From the NCBI RefSeq assembly GCF_035989285.1, contig NZ_CP108513.1, positions 496,001 to 560,000 on the forward strand: DNA of 64,000 nucleotides. Direction: 5' to 3'. The notes beneath the pieces are model-generated. The model had not been told where the DNA came from. It saw only the letters and a list, made by a program, of their open reading frames with translations, and did no database searches. This DNA is from Streptomyces sp. NBC_01235 (GTDB taxonomy: Bacteria > Actinomycetota > Actinomycetes > Streptomycetales > Streptomycetaceae). Shown piece by piece: positions 49,839 through 57,727 of the stretch (positions are counted from its first letter, which is position 1; every line of letters begins with the position of its first letter). A program made the position numbers and the translations under genes.

Positions 49839-50381
49839 TTGCGTCTCGCCATCCCGCAGGGCTCCCTCGACGACCTGTACGACCTGAACGACCGGCTCGA
49901 CCGGCTCGACCGGCTCGACCGGCTCGACCGGCTCGACCGGCTCGACCGGCTCGACCGGACCATGTGGCCGCAGGGGCTGCCCGGGACGGGCTGGGCGTAC
50001 GGGGTGCCGACCGCCTGTCTGCGCGAGCTGGTCCGGTACTGGCGCCACGTCTACGACTGGCGGGCGGCCGAGACGCTGCTGACCAACGTGATGCTCTACT
50101 GGCTGACCGGGACGGCCGGTTCGTCCGCCCGGATGTACTACGAACGGCAGCACGCCACCGGCCGGGCGGCCGCACCCCGGGAACCGTCGACGGTGCCGAC
50201 GGCGCTCGCCCTCTTCCCCGCCGAGCCGCAGATCCCCCTGCGGCAGAGGGCCGAGCCCACCGAGAACCTCGTGCGCTGGACGGAGTTCGACCGGGGCGCC
50301 AACTTCGCGGCGCTGGAGGAGCCCGACCTGCTGGTGGACGACGTGCGGGCGTTCCTCCGGCAACTGCTCGAACAGGGCTGA
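49839..50381 (+). CDS. Internally deleted epoxide hydrolase remnant
   Basis: 180 residues from TTG 49839, no good RBS. The first about 75 residues match the epoxide-hydrolase N-terminal lid domain (RTMWPQGLPGTGWAYGVPTACLRELVRYWRHVYDWRAAE). The sequence then jumps directly to the C-terminal portion (LLTNVMLYWLTGTAGSSARMYYE ... NLVRWTEFDRGANFAALEEPDLLVDDVRAF). The whole central alpha/beta-hydrolase core with the nucleophile is missing, while family members are about 370-390 residues. The lid helix is also replaced by seven DRL repeats from a 9-bp tandem array. It is in frame but surely not catalytic. Confidence 0.75.
   Translation: MRLAIPQGSLDDLYDLNDRLDRLDRLDRLDRLDRLDRLDRTMWPQGLPGTGWAYGVPTACLRELVRYWRHVYDWRAAETLLTNVMLYWLTGTAGSSARMYYERQHATGRAAAPREPSTVPTALALFPAEPQIPLRQRAEPTENLVRWTEFDRGANFAALEEPDLLVDDVRAFLRQLLEQG
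49890..49958 (+). repeat. 9-bp tandem repeat (gaccggctc x7 plus partial)
   Basis: Seven perfect copies of gaccggctc (49890-49952) and six bases of an eighth. Encodes DRL repeated within the epoxide-hydrolase remnant. Perfect identity implies recent slippage expansion. Confidence 0.95.
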
Positions 50382-50389
50382 CGGCAGGC

Positions 50390-50419
50390 TCTGCCCGTGG
50401 CGAATCTGCCGCGGGCAGA
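50390..50419. promoter_or_regulatory. Tandem PopR-type operators upstream of clpP3
   Basis: Perfect palindrome TCTGCC-GCG-GGCAGA at 50405-50419 and an immediately adjacent weaker copy TCTGCC-CGT-GGCGAA at 50390-50404. They match the known PopR motif of Streptomyces clpP3P4 (TTCTGCC-N3-GGCAGAA). They lie about 70-100 bp ahead of the clpP3 ATG, with popR itself just downstream of the operon. Confidence 0.75.
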
Positions 50420-50491
50420 GAAACCGCGTTCGGGCGTCCACGGACGTCAAGAGTGGAGTCGACGGCATCCACGCCACGACGAGGAGAACCG

Positions 50492-51130
50492 ATGACTGCA
50501 CTCACCACGCTCGCTCCCCGCGCCGAGGAGGGCGACACCCCGCCCACCCGCTTCGACGACCATCTCGCCGCCCAACTGCTCGCCCAGCGCATCGTGCTCC
50601 TGGGCACCCAGGTCGACGAGGTCTCCGCGAACCGCGTCTGCGCGCAGCTGCTGATCCTGTCGGCGGAGGACCAGCGCACCGACATCGCCCTGTACATCAA
50701 CAGCCCGGGCGGGTCGGTGCACGCGGGGCTCGCCATCTACGACACGATGCGGCTGATCCCCAACGACGTCTCGACGCTGGCCATGGGCTTCGCGGCCAGC
50801 ATGGGCCAGTTCCTGCTCAGCGTCGGCGCGCCCGGCAAGCGGTACGCGCTGCCGAACGCGCGCGTCATGATGCACCAGCCGTCGGCCGGGATCGGCGGCA
50901 CCACGGCGGACATCGAGATCCAGGCGGAGAACCACGAGTTCACCAAGCGCACCATCGAGCGCATCACCGCCGAGCACACCGGCCAGACGCCGGAGACCAT
51001 CTCCCGGGACGGCGACCGCGACCGCTGGTTCACGGCCGAGGAGGCCAGGGAGTACGGCATGGTGGACCAGGTCGTGGAGTCCCTCGCGGACGTCCGCCCG
51101 GCCGCCTCCAAGCGACGGATGGGGCTGTGA
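50492..51130 (+). CDS. clpP3: ATP-dependent Clp protease proteolytic subunit ClpP3
   Basis: 212 residues from ATG 50492 with GGAG upstream. The catalytic triad is complete: S103 ([10 protein letters not shown]), H128 (VMMHQPSAG) and D173 ([10 protein letters not shown]). It forms a tetradecameric barrel with ClpP4 or other ClpP rings and degrades proteins unfolded by Clp ATPases. In Streptomyces the clpP3P4 operon is normally silent and is switched on by PopR when ClpP1P2 is lost. The PopR-type sites upstream and popR downstream confirm that system. clpP4 follows after one base. Confidence 0.93.
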   Translation: MTALTTLAPRAEEGDTPPTRFDDHLAAQLLAQRIVLLGTQVDEVSANRVCAQLLILSAEDQRTDIALYINSPGGSVHAGLAIYDTMRLIPNDVSTLAMGFAASMGQFLLSVGAPGKRYALPNARVMMHQPSAGIGGTTADIEIQAENHEFTKRTIERITAEHTGQTPETISRDGDRDRWFTAEEAREYGMVDQVVESLADVRPAASKRRMGL

Positions 51131-51131
51131 C

Positions 51132-51734
51132 ATGGGGTCCTACACGATTCCGAACGTGGTCGAGCGCACCCCGCAGGGCGAGCGGTCCTACGACGTGTTC
51201 AGCAGGCTGCTGTCCGAGCGGATCATCTTCCTCGGCACCGAGATCGACGACGGGGTCGCCAACGTCGTCATCGCGCAACTCCTCCATCTGGAGTCGTCGG
51301 CCCCGGAGAGCGAGATCTCGATCTACCTCAACTCCCCTGGCGGATCGTTCACTTCACTGATGGCGATCTACGACACGATGACGTACGTGCAGGCGCCGAT
51401 CTCGACGTTCTGCGTCGGACAGGCCGCGTCGACGGCGGCCGTGCTGCTGGCCGGCGGGGACCCGGGGCGGCGGTTCGTGCTGGAGCACGCGCGTGTGCTG
51501 CTGGGGCAGCCGGCCAGCGGCGGCCAGCGGGGCACGGTGTCGGACCTGGCGCTACAGGCCAAGGAGATGGTCCGGATCCGCGGCCAGGTCGAGGAGGTAC
51601 TGGCCCGCCACACGCACCACGACATCGCGACCCTGCGCGCGGACATGGACCGTGACAAGGTGTTCACCGCGCAGGAGGCGGTGGCCTACGGGCTGGCCGA
51701 CGAGGTGGTCAGCCGGCGTCTCGTGACGGTGTGA
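51132..51734 (+). CDS. clpP4: Clp protease subunit ClpP4 lacking the catalytic histidine
   Basis: 200 residues. ClpP fold with S100 in [13 protein letters not shown] and the aspartate region [14 protein letters not shown]. The histidine of the triad is missing: where ClpP3 has VMMHQPS, this protein has VLLGQPA (G125). It may therefore be a structural or regulatory subunit in a mixed ClpP3/ClpP4 barrel. Translation is linked to clpP3 by a one-base gap. Controlled by PopR. Confidence 0.9.
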   Translation: MGSYTIPNVVERTPQGERSYDVFSRLLSERIIFLGTEIDDGVANVVIAQLLHLESSAPESEISIYLNSPGGSFTSLMAIYDTMTYVQAPISTFCVGQAASTAAVLLAGGDPGRRFVLEHARVLLGQPASGGQRGTVSDLALQAKEMVRIRGQVEEVLARHTHHDIATLRADMDRDKVFTAQEAVAYGLADEVVSRRLVTV

Positions 51735-51755
51735 GACGCCGGCCCGCACGGCGCG

Positions 51756-52160
51756 TCAGGCAGCCAGGCAGAGGCCGTTGTGCGACGAACCCGTCGTCGC
51801 ACGGCTCCTGTTGGAGTGCCGGCTGCTGAGCCGGACCAGCTCACCCTGGGCCTGGGCCAGCAGGTCGCCCAGGCCCAGGCCGAGGGCGTGGGCGGCGGCC
51901 GCGAGGACCTCCGAGGAGGCCTCCTTGCGGCCGCGCTCCACCTCCGAGAGGTACGGCATGGAGATGCGGGCCGAGTCGGCGACATCCTTGAGCGTGCGCT
52001 CCTGCGCCTGGCGTTCACGGCGCAGGACGTCTCCCACCAGGTCGCGCCACAAGGGCTCGCGCGGCGCGGGCCGGGGAGCGGGGGCGGAGGTGTCACCCAG
52101 GCGCTCGGTAGGCGGGCGCAGCGGGATCACGCGGGCTTGGTTCGGCGTTTGGTTGCTCAC
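51756..52160 (-). CDS. popR: PopR, XRE-type activator of clpP3P4
   Basis: 134 residues. The helix-turn-helix (about residues 52-105) reads RTLKDVADSARISMPYLSEVERGRKEASSEVLAAAAHALG. The protein ends in LCLAA. In S. lividans PopR the terminal two alanines are the degradation signal by which ClpP1P2 removes it, so clpP3P4 is made only when ClpP1P2 fails. Position (convergent, 21 bp from clpP4) and tail both agree with that regulator. Confidence 0.93.
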   Translation of the reverse strand: MSNQTPNQARVIPLRPPTERLGDTSAPAPRPAPREPLWRDLVGDVLRRERQAQERTLKDVADSARISMPYLSEVERGRKEASSEVLAAAAHALGLGLGDLLAQAQGELVRLSSRHSNRSRATTGSSHNGLCLAA

Positions 52161-52226
52161 CTCACCAGCCTAGGAGTGCGGGCGTCCACGGGGAGGAGCC
52201 CGGCGTTGCGCCCTCGGTGGAATCGG

Positions 52227-52240
52227 TGCACGCACGTGCA
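52227..52240. promoter_or_regulatory. TGCACG-ca-CGTGCA inverted repeat between popR and the sigma-factor gene
   Basis: Six-bp perfect arms with a two-base centre, in the 198-bp divergent spacer. About 120 bp ahead of the sigma-factor ATG. Possible regulator site for either gene; no factor assigned. Confidence 0.35.
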
Positions 52241-52359
52241 CGCATCCCGCAGGCATGGGTCGTCCCGGACCGGGTACCCGCCCCCTGAGAGGATCTGTAC
52301 ATGTCCGCTCACGGACCGAGAACAGCAGACGCCGAACCGTGACGCTCGAGGGAGAGGCC

Positions 52360-53247
52360 ATGCAGACCGCCGTGATCCTGTCGGAAGCCAAGGTCGTCGA
52401 CGACACCGCCAGGACCAGCACGGACGGCGCACCGCTGCCGGGAATCGAAGCACCGCGGAGCGTGGCTCCGCGTGACGCCCGCGAGCTGTCCCGCCAGTTC
52501 TTCCGGCGGCTGGCCGTACTCGAAGAGGGCACGCACGACTATCAGTACGCCCGCAACACGCTCATCGAGATGAACATGTCCCTGGTGCGGTTCGCGGCCG
52601 GCCGGTTCCGCGGCCGCGGCGACGACATGGAGGACATCGTCCAGACCGGGATGATCGGCCTGATCAAGGCCATCGACCGGTTCGAGATCTCGCGCGAGGT
52701 GGAGTTCACGTCGTTCGCGCTGCCGTACATCGTCGGTGAGATCAAGCGTTTCTTCCGGGACACGACCTGGGCGGTGCACGTGCCGCGACGGCTCCAGGAG
52801 CTGCGCGTCGAGCTGGCCAAGGCCCGGGACGAGCTCGCCGGCCGTCTGGACCGGGAGCCGACGGTGGCGGAGCTTGCCACGCTGATGAACCTCTCGGAGA
52901 ACCAGGTGGTCGAGGCGCAGATCGCCGCCAACGGCTACAACTCCTCCTCGCTCGACGCGGCGCTCACCGGCGACGGCCCGGACCACGGCGAGGCCGTCCT
53001 CGCGGACTTCATCGGTGTGGAGGAGGACGGGCTGCGGCTCGTCGAGGACTTCCACTCGCTCGCCCCGCTCATGGCCGAACTCAGCGAACGCGACCGGCAG
53101 ATCATCCATCTGCGGTTCGTGGAGGAGGCCACCCAGGCCGAGATCGGCGAACGGCTCGGCTGCTCCCAGATGCATGTGTCCCGGCTGATCAAGCGGATCA
53201 TCATGCGACTGCGCCACGGGATGCTGGACGAGCTGGGCTGCGCCTGA
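52360..53247 (+). CDS. SigB/SigF/SigG-family stress sigma factor
   Basis: 295 residues from ATG 52360 (GGGAGAGG RBS). Region 2 includes LVRFAAGRFRGRGDDMEDIVQTGMIGLIKAIDRFEISREVEFTSFALPYIVGEIKRFFRD, region 3 has VPRRLQELRVELAKARDELAGRLDREPTVAEL, and region 4 has LSERDRQIIHLRFVEEATQAEIGERLGCSQMHVSRLIKRI. The pattern is that of the sigma-B-like group of Streptomyces (SigB, SigF, SigG and others) for osmotic, oxidative or developmental stress. The activity is normally held by a HATPase anti-sigma factor. Such a protein is encoded convergently 17 bp away. Confidence 0.92.
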   Translation: MQTAVILSEAKVVDDTARTSTDGAPLPGIEAPRSVAPRDARELSRQFFRRLAVLEEGTHDYQYARNTLIEMNMSLVRFAAGRFRGRGDDMEDIVQTGMIGLIKAIDRFEISREVEFTSFALPYIVGEIKRFFRDTTWAVHVPRRLQELRVELAKARDELAGRLDREPTVAELATLMNLSENQVVEAQIAANGYNSSSLDAALTGDGPDHGEAVLADFIGVEEDGLRLVEDFHSLAPLMAELSERDRQIIHLRFVEEATQAEIGERLGCSQMHVSRLIKRIIMRLRHGMLDELGCA

Positions 53248-53264
53248 AGGCTCAGTCTCAGGGC

Positions 53265-53717
53265 TCAGTCACCGAACCTCAGCAGAGCGCGGACCCGCTT
53301 GCCGACCGGCACGCGCTCGGCGGTGATCTCCGCCGCGAGCGCGTGCACGATCTCCAGACCGTGCCGGCCGATCCGCTCGGGGTCCCTGGGGAACCGCAGG
53401 GGCAGCGCGTCACTGCTGTCGTACACGCACACCGTGACCGAGGCGTCCGTACCCTCCAGTTCCAGGATGTACGGCCCGTTGCTGTGCCGGTCGGCGTTGG
53501 TGACGAGTTCGCTGACCACCAGCAGCACCTCACCGCTCGCGCGGTCGCCGATCGTGGCGCACCACTCCGTCCTGAGCTGGTCGACGAAATGGGCGGCGAA
53601 GGAACGGGCGTCGGCTATGCAGCCGGGTTCACCGGTGTAGTGCGCCGCCCGCCGTAGCGGTTCCACGGGTACGTCGAAACCAGTCGGTATCACTGCCCCG
53701 TCCAGGTGCTCGATCAT
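53265..53717 (-). CDS. HATPase_c-type ATP-binding protein, putative anti-sigma factor
   Basis: 150 residues from ATG 53717. The Bergerat-fold N-box is LVVSELVTNADRHS (about residues 68-81), and RIGRHGLEIVHALAAEI contains the G2-like region. The G1 aspartate box reads YDSSDALP rather than DxGxG, so ATP binding is uncertain. This is the RsbW/SpoIIAB-like regulator family, numerous in Streptomyces. It ends 17 bp from the convergent sigma factor, an attractive but unproved partner. Confidence 0.8.
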   Translation of the reverse strand: MIEHLDGAVIPTGFDVPVEPLRRAAHYTGEPGCIADARSFAAHFVDQLRTEWCATIGDRASGEVLLVVSELVTNADRHSNGPYILELEGTDASVTVCVYDSSDALPLRFPRDPERIGRHGLEIVHALAAEITAERVPVGKRVRALLRFGD

Positions 53718-53838
53718 GCGTTTCTCTCTCGGAGGCCGGACTGGCCGGACGCTGCTGTGCACCTGTGCTCGTACCCCGTCCCGCGCCGCGCAGTCCCCGT
53801 CCGTCGCCACCCGGTGGCCACGACGGACATGGGGTACC

Positions 53839-55191
53839 TCACACGGCGGGTGCGGCGGCGGAGGAACCGGCCGAGGCGGACGACGACCTACTGGTGACGC
53901 CCACCGACGGCGGGGACTGCGCAAGCGAGGAGAGAGAGCTCTCCGGCTCGCCCGTGAGTGCGGACAACGAGCTCGACGGCTCGGAGTGCCCCGACTCCGA
54001 GGACCCGGACCCGGAGGACGGGGGCTCGGACTTCTGCGATTCGGAGCTCTGCGACTCTGACGACGGGGATTCCGACGACGGGGGTCTCGAGGACGCCCCG
54101 GACGACGGCGGCAGGCAGCCCGGCGGCCTGCCGCTCGCGCCGCCGGTGGGCGGCGAGACGCACGGCGGGGACGTACGCGAGCCCGGGCCCGTCGGCGTAC
54201 TGACACCGACGGACGGGGTCAGCCGCGCCGGAGGACGGGTGGGCCGGTCCTGGTGGACCTTGTTGCCCGGCCGGCGGGCGATCCAGTGGTGGTCGGATGC
54301 GGGATCGTAGAGCACGAAGACGTTGACCACCGTCACGGAGGCGTTGACCACGACCGTGGTCGAGGGACTGTACGACGGCCATGTGCGGCCGGTCCGCTTG
54401 TACCCGGACTGCTGGGCGACGGGCGGGGCCAACGGGTTGCCGCAGGCGCAGCGCACCCGGGGCACGCCGTACCGGTCGACCATGACGGCCGTGCCGGCCT
54501 GGAGGACGGCCTGGTAGGTGGTGGCGGCTCCGTTGCGGTATCCGTGGTTGGTGACGCGGGTGTCCAGGCGCAGGTTCACGGGGGTGAGCGAGCGCAGATA
54601 GCCGGGGACCTGGGAGGGGTCGATACCGATCACGGAGGCGAACGCCCTGTTCTTGGCGGGCACCTCCTGGAGGTACTTGATCTGCAGCTCCACGTCGCAG
54701 CTGGCGACGTGGAGGGTGCCGCCGTACAGCCCGGCCTGCCCGCCCCCTACCCCGGGGACGGTGTTCGCGGGCGGCGAGGACCCCGACGGGGAGGCCGTTG
54801 CCGGCGGGACGGAGCTGGAACCGGCGTTGTTGGTCTTCTGCGTGAAGCCGTCCGGACCCGCTTCGCCGGCCGGCTGCATGAAGACCTCCCCCGCCTTGTC
54901 GGAGCCGCCTCCGTCGGGCAGGGTCAGGACCAGGGCGAGGGCCGTCGCGGCCACGACCGCGGTGGTGACCAGCGCGACCCGGGGCGCGGACTTCCACCAG
55001 GGCCGACGCGGTTCCCAGCCACCGCCCGCCGGGGAGTCGCCGTCGGGCGGCTCGGAAGGCGGGCCCGAGGGCGGCTGGGAGGGACCGGACAGTGGTCCGG
55101 AGGGCGGGCCGCTCGGTCGCCCGCCGGGCTGCCCGGTGGGTTGCGTGGGCGGTTCCGAGGGACGGCCGGACGACGGAGGTTCGACACTCAC
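53839..55191 (-). CDS. DUF6777-type membrane-anchored protein with low-complexity ends
   Basis: 450 residues from GTG 55191 (GGGAG five bases upstream). The cytoplasmic N-terminus (about 1-75) is rich in PSGPP/PSEPP repeats. One membrane helix (VALVTTAVVAATALALVLTL) leads to an extracytoplasmic domain starting EVFMQPAGEAGPDGFT, the opening typical of DUF6777 proteins of Streptomyces, with three cysteines. The last about 110 residues are Ser/Pro/Glu repeats (SSESPSSESQSSESQ), perhaps a wall-spanning stalk. Function unknown. A 9-bp repeat array lies 48-110 bp upstream of the start. Confidence 0.75.
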   Translation of the reverse strand: MSVEPPSSGRPSEPPTQPTGQPGGRPSGPPSGPLSGPSQPPSGPPSEPPDGDSPAGGGWEPRRPWWKSAPRVALVTTAVVAATALALVLTLPDGGGSDKAGEVFMQPAGEAGPDGFTQKTNNAGSSSVPPATASPSGSSPPANTVPGVGGGQAGLYGGTLHVASCDVELQIKYLQEVPAKNRAFASVIGIDPSQVPGYLRSLTPVNLRLDTRVTNHGYRNGAATTYQAVLQAGTAVMVDRYGVPRVRCACGNPLAPPVAQQSGYKRTGRTWPSYSPSTTVVVNASVTVVNVFVLYDPASDHHWIARRPGNKVHQDRPTRPPARLTPSVGVSTPTGPGSRTSPPCVSPPTGGASGRPPGCLPPSSGASSRPPSSESPSSESQSSESQKSEPPSSGSGSSESGHSEPSSSLSALTGEPESSLSSLAQSPPSVGVTSRSSSASAGSSAAAPAV

Positions 55192-55238
55192 GAGCACTCC
55201 CGACGTGGGTTTCCCGCGGCGCTTCGTCCGGTGGAGCC

Positions 55239-55301
55239 GATGCGATCGATGCGATCGATGCCATCCATGCCATCCATGCCATCCATGCCATCCATGCCAT
55301 C
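55239..55301 (-). repeat. 9-bp tandem repeat array (catgccatc-type, 7 copies)
   Basis: Two copies of gatgcgatc, one gatgccatc and four catgccatc fill 63 bp directly. It sits in the 5' region of the DUF6777 gene and the divergent promoter region shared with the streptophobe gene. Copy-number change here could alter spacing and expression. Confidence 0.9.
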
Positions 55302-55440
55302 GGGCTGACCGCGTGACTCTATGCGCCGTTTCATTACACAACGCACCTATTGTGTGCTCCGATCGGGGGCCGCTCGCAAGCCGGACGCGGACGGCCCTCC
55401 CGACAGGCGCGCTCTCCCGGCGCTGCTTAGCGTGGGCAGG

Positions 55441-56709
55441 GTGAGCTCCTACACCCCCCATGACCAGGCAGTCTCCCGCCACGGCTGGGTGCAGGCGGTC
55501 GCCGCGGCGCTGGCCGGGCTGATCACCATGGGGGTGGTGACCGCGCTGGGACTGTGGGCGGCCGGAGCCTCGGACCTGCCGCAGGGCGCCTTCCCCCGGG
55601 TCGTCGCGGCGACCGTCGTCACGGCCGTCGGCGGCACGGTCGAACTCTCCGGGAACGCCGGTGGACTCGCCGACACACAGGCCGGCCTGACGGTCATTCC
55701 GCTGTCGGTCACTCTTGTGGGGGCACTCGTCGTCGGCGCCGGATTCCTGCGGCCGCTGCGGCACCGGGCGGTGGCCGGCGCCGCGGAGCTGGCCGGGTGG
55801 GCGGCCCGGATCGCCGTCGTGTGGCTGCTCGGTCTGCTCGGCCTGGCCCTCGCCGCCCGCCAGACCTTCAAGCTCTCCCTCGGTGACGGCACACTGAGCG
55901 ACCTCGGTGAACTGTTCGACGTCAGCCCCGAAGTCGGCTTCACCACGGACGTGCCGCTCACGCTCGTGATCGGGCTGTTGTGGCTGGCCGGTGTGCTGGC
56001 GCTGGCGCTGCTGGTCTCGCGCGGGGCTCCGCTGCCGGCCCGGCTGCTGCGCTTCCAGGAGTCGGTGCGGCCGGCCGCGCACGCCATGGTGGTGCTGCTG
56101 CTCGCCTGCGTGGCGCTGGGCGTCGTCATCGCCCTGGTCGTCGCGGCGACCCGCGGGCACGCCGCCGAGACCCTCGCGGTGGTCCTGCTGGGCATGCCCA
56201 ACCTGATGTGGCTGACGTTCACGATCGGGCTGGGCGCCACCTGGAACGGCCGGGTGGAGGGGCCGTTCGGGCTGCCGATGCCGCATGTGCTGGACGAGGT
56301 GCTGCGCAGCCGGGACACCGCCACACTGAACCTGGGCACGCTCGCCGAGTACGACGGCCGCGTCTGGTGGCTGGTCGTTCTGGACGCGATCCTGCTGCTG
56401 ACGGCCGCCTTCGTGATGGCTGCCCACTCACCGGCCCGGATGCGCGCCTGGCAGCACGCCGTGCACATGGCGGTCGCGCTGGTGCTCACGGTGCTGATGA
56501 TCTGTCTGGTCGGCCGGATCTCCGCGCACTACGGTCTCTCCGTGCTCGGCATCGGCGACCTGGGCGGCAATCTGTCCGGGGAGCTGTTCCTGCGCCCCGA
56601 GGTGTGGTCGGCGCTGGGCTTCGCCGCCCTGTGGGGGCTGGTCACCGGTTTCCTCGGCGGACTGCTGGCGGCGCTGGTGCGCCGCCGGGGCGGGACGACA
56701 CCCCGCTGA
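55441..56709 (+). CDS. Streptophobe-family polytopic membrane protein
   Basis: 422 residues from GTG 55441. About ten to eleven hydrophobic helices, with the conserved-looking beginning WVQAVAAALAGLITMGVVTALGLWAAGA and the segment AGLTVIPLSVTLVGALVVGAGFLRPLR seen in streptophobe proteins of Streptomyces. One long extracytoplasmic loop holds TFKLSLGDGTLSDLGELFDVSPEVGFTTDV. Function is not known. Its neighbours (DUF6777, Ser/Thr kinase) often accompany it in Streptomyces genomes, from general familiarity rather than a search. Confidence 0.8.
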   Translation: MSSYTPHDQAVSRHGWVQAVAAALAGLITMGVVTALGLWAAGASDLPQGAFPRVVAATVVTAVGGTVELSGNAGGLADTQAGLTVIPLSVTLVGALVVGAGFLRPLRHRAVAGAAELAGWAARIAVVWLLGLLGLALAARQTFKLSLGDGTLSDLGELFDVSPEVGFTTDVPLTLVIGLLWLAGVLALALLVSRGAPLPARLLRFQESVRPAAHAMVVLLLACVALGVVIALVVAATRGHAAETLAVVLLGMPNLMWLTFTIGLGATWNGRVEGPFGLPMPHVLDEVLRSRDTATLNLGTLAEYDGRVWWLVVLDAILLLTAAFVMAAHSPARMRAWQHAVHMAVALVLTVLMICLVGRISAHYGLSVLGIGDLGGNLSGELFLRPEVWSALGFAALWGLVTGFLGGLLAALVRRRGGTTPR

Positions 56710-56746
56710 GCAGCGCCAGCGGTGGCGCCGGGAAGGCCCTGCCGGC

Positions 56747-57727
56747 TCAGGACCGACGGCCGGGGAAGACCGGCCGCGCCCAGCGCGGGGGTTGCGGCGT
56801 CGGCGCGGGCGTGGTGACCAGCTCCGTCTGCGGGTGGACCGCCCTGCGCGCAGCGCCCCCCTTCGCCCTCAGATCGGCGACGAAGGCTCCGCAGGTGGGA
56901 TGCCGGGCCTCGGGATTCTTGGCGAGGGCCCGGGCGAACACCGCGTCGAGGTACGGGGGAAGGTCGGGGCGGACCTCCGTCAGCGGGGTCGGGTCGGCGT
57001 TCTGGTGGGCCCAGAGCAGGGCCATGTCGTCGTCGCGGAGGAACGGCGGGCGGCTCGCCAGGCACTCGTAGACCACACAGGCGAAGCCGTAGACGTCGCA
57101 GCGGCCGTCGACCGGCCGGCCGGAGATCTGCTCGGGGGCCACGTAGTCGAGCGTGCCGACGAACTGACCTACCGTCGTGAACCCGGTCAGGGACAGCGAC
57201 TTCTTCGTCAGGCCGAAGTCGGTGAGGTAGACGTGCTCGGGATGGTCGCTGTCGGTGCCCCGGGAAACCAGGATGTTGCCGGGCTTGACGTCCCGGTGGA
57301 CCAGTCCGTGCTCATGAGCGGCGTCCAGCGCGGAGGCGACCTGCGCGGCGATACGGACGGCCTTCGGCAGCGGCAGGGGGCCCTCGCGGTCCAGGAGATG
57401 GCGCAGATCGCTCCCCTCGACGTACCGCATGGCGATGTAGAGCACCCCGTCCGTCTCGTCCGCCTCGAAGACGGGCACGATGTGCGGGTGGTCGATCGCC
57501 GCCGCCACCCGCGATTCGTGGGTGAAGCGCTTGCGGAAGGTGTCGTTGCGGGCCAGTTCCGGGGCGAGCAGTTTCAGCGCCACGGTCCGGTCCAGGCGCA
57601 GGTCACGGGCGCGGTAGACGACGGCCATGCCGCCGCGTCCGATCTCGCGCTCGATGCGGTAGCCGGCGACCTGGCGGCCGACCAGTTCGGAGGGCCGGCC
57701 GGAGAAGGGGCTCGTGCCGGGTGTCAT
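56747..57727 (-). CDS. Soluble Ser/Thr protein kinase (PknF/PknB-type, no membrane anchor)
   Basis: 326 residues from ATG 57727. A full Hanks kinase: G-loop IGRGGMAVVY (about 29-38), lysine in TVALKLL, HRDVKPGNILV, DFGLTKKS, GTLDYVAPEQ and DVYGFACVVYECL. No membrane helix or PASTA domains follow; the tail is Pro-rich. The ATG shares one base with the stop of the upstream gene. It is the last gene of a leftward operon whose first gene is an FHA-ABC transporter, a natural substrate (compare PknF and Rv1747 of M. tuberculosis). Confidence 0.92.
   Translation of the reverse strand: MTPGTSPFSGRPSELVGRQVAGYRIEREIGRGGMAVVYRARDLRLDRTVALKLLAPELARNDTFRKRFTHESRVAAAIDHPHIVPVFEADETDGVLYIAMRYVEGSDLRHLLDREGPLPLPKAVRIAAQVASALDAAHEHGLVHRDVKPGNILVSRGTDSDHPEHVYLTDFGLTKKSLSLTGFTTVGQFVGTLDYVAPEQISGRPVDGRCDVYGFACVVYECLASRPPFLRDDDMALLWAHQNADPTPLTEVRPDLPPYLDAVFARALAKNPEARHPTCGAFVADLRAKGGAARRAVHPQTELVTTPAPTPQPPRWARPVFPGRRS

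Noticed and set aside
49890..49958. CRISPR-like array
   Set aside because: Nine-base head-to-tail repeats without spacers and inside a reading frame. It is a tandem repeat, not CRISPR. The same holds for 55239-55301.
52250..52280. Sigma-B-type promoter before the sigma-factor gene (GGGTAC at 52272)
   Set aside because: No GTTT-like -35 element at 14-17 bp upstream, so self-regulation cannot be claimed.
55192..56427. Large N-terminal extension of the DUF6777 frame
   Set aside because: It lies antisense to the streptophobe gene. The real start GTG 55191 has a GGGAG RBS.
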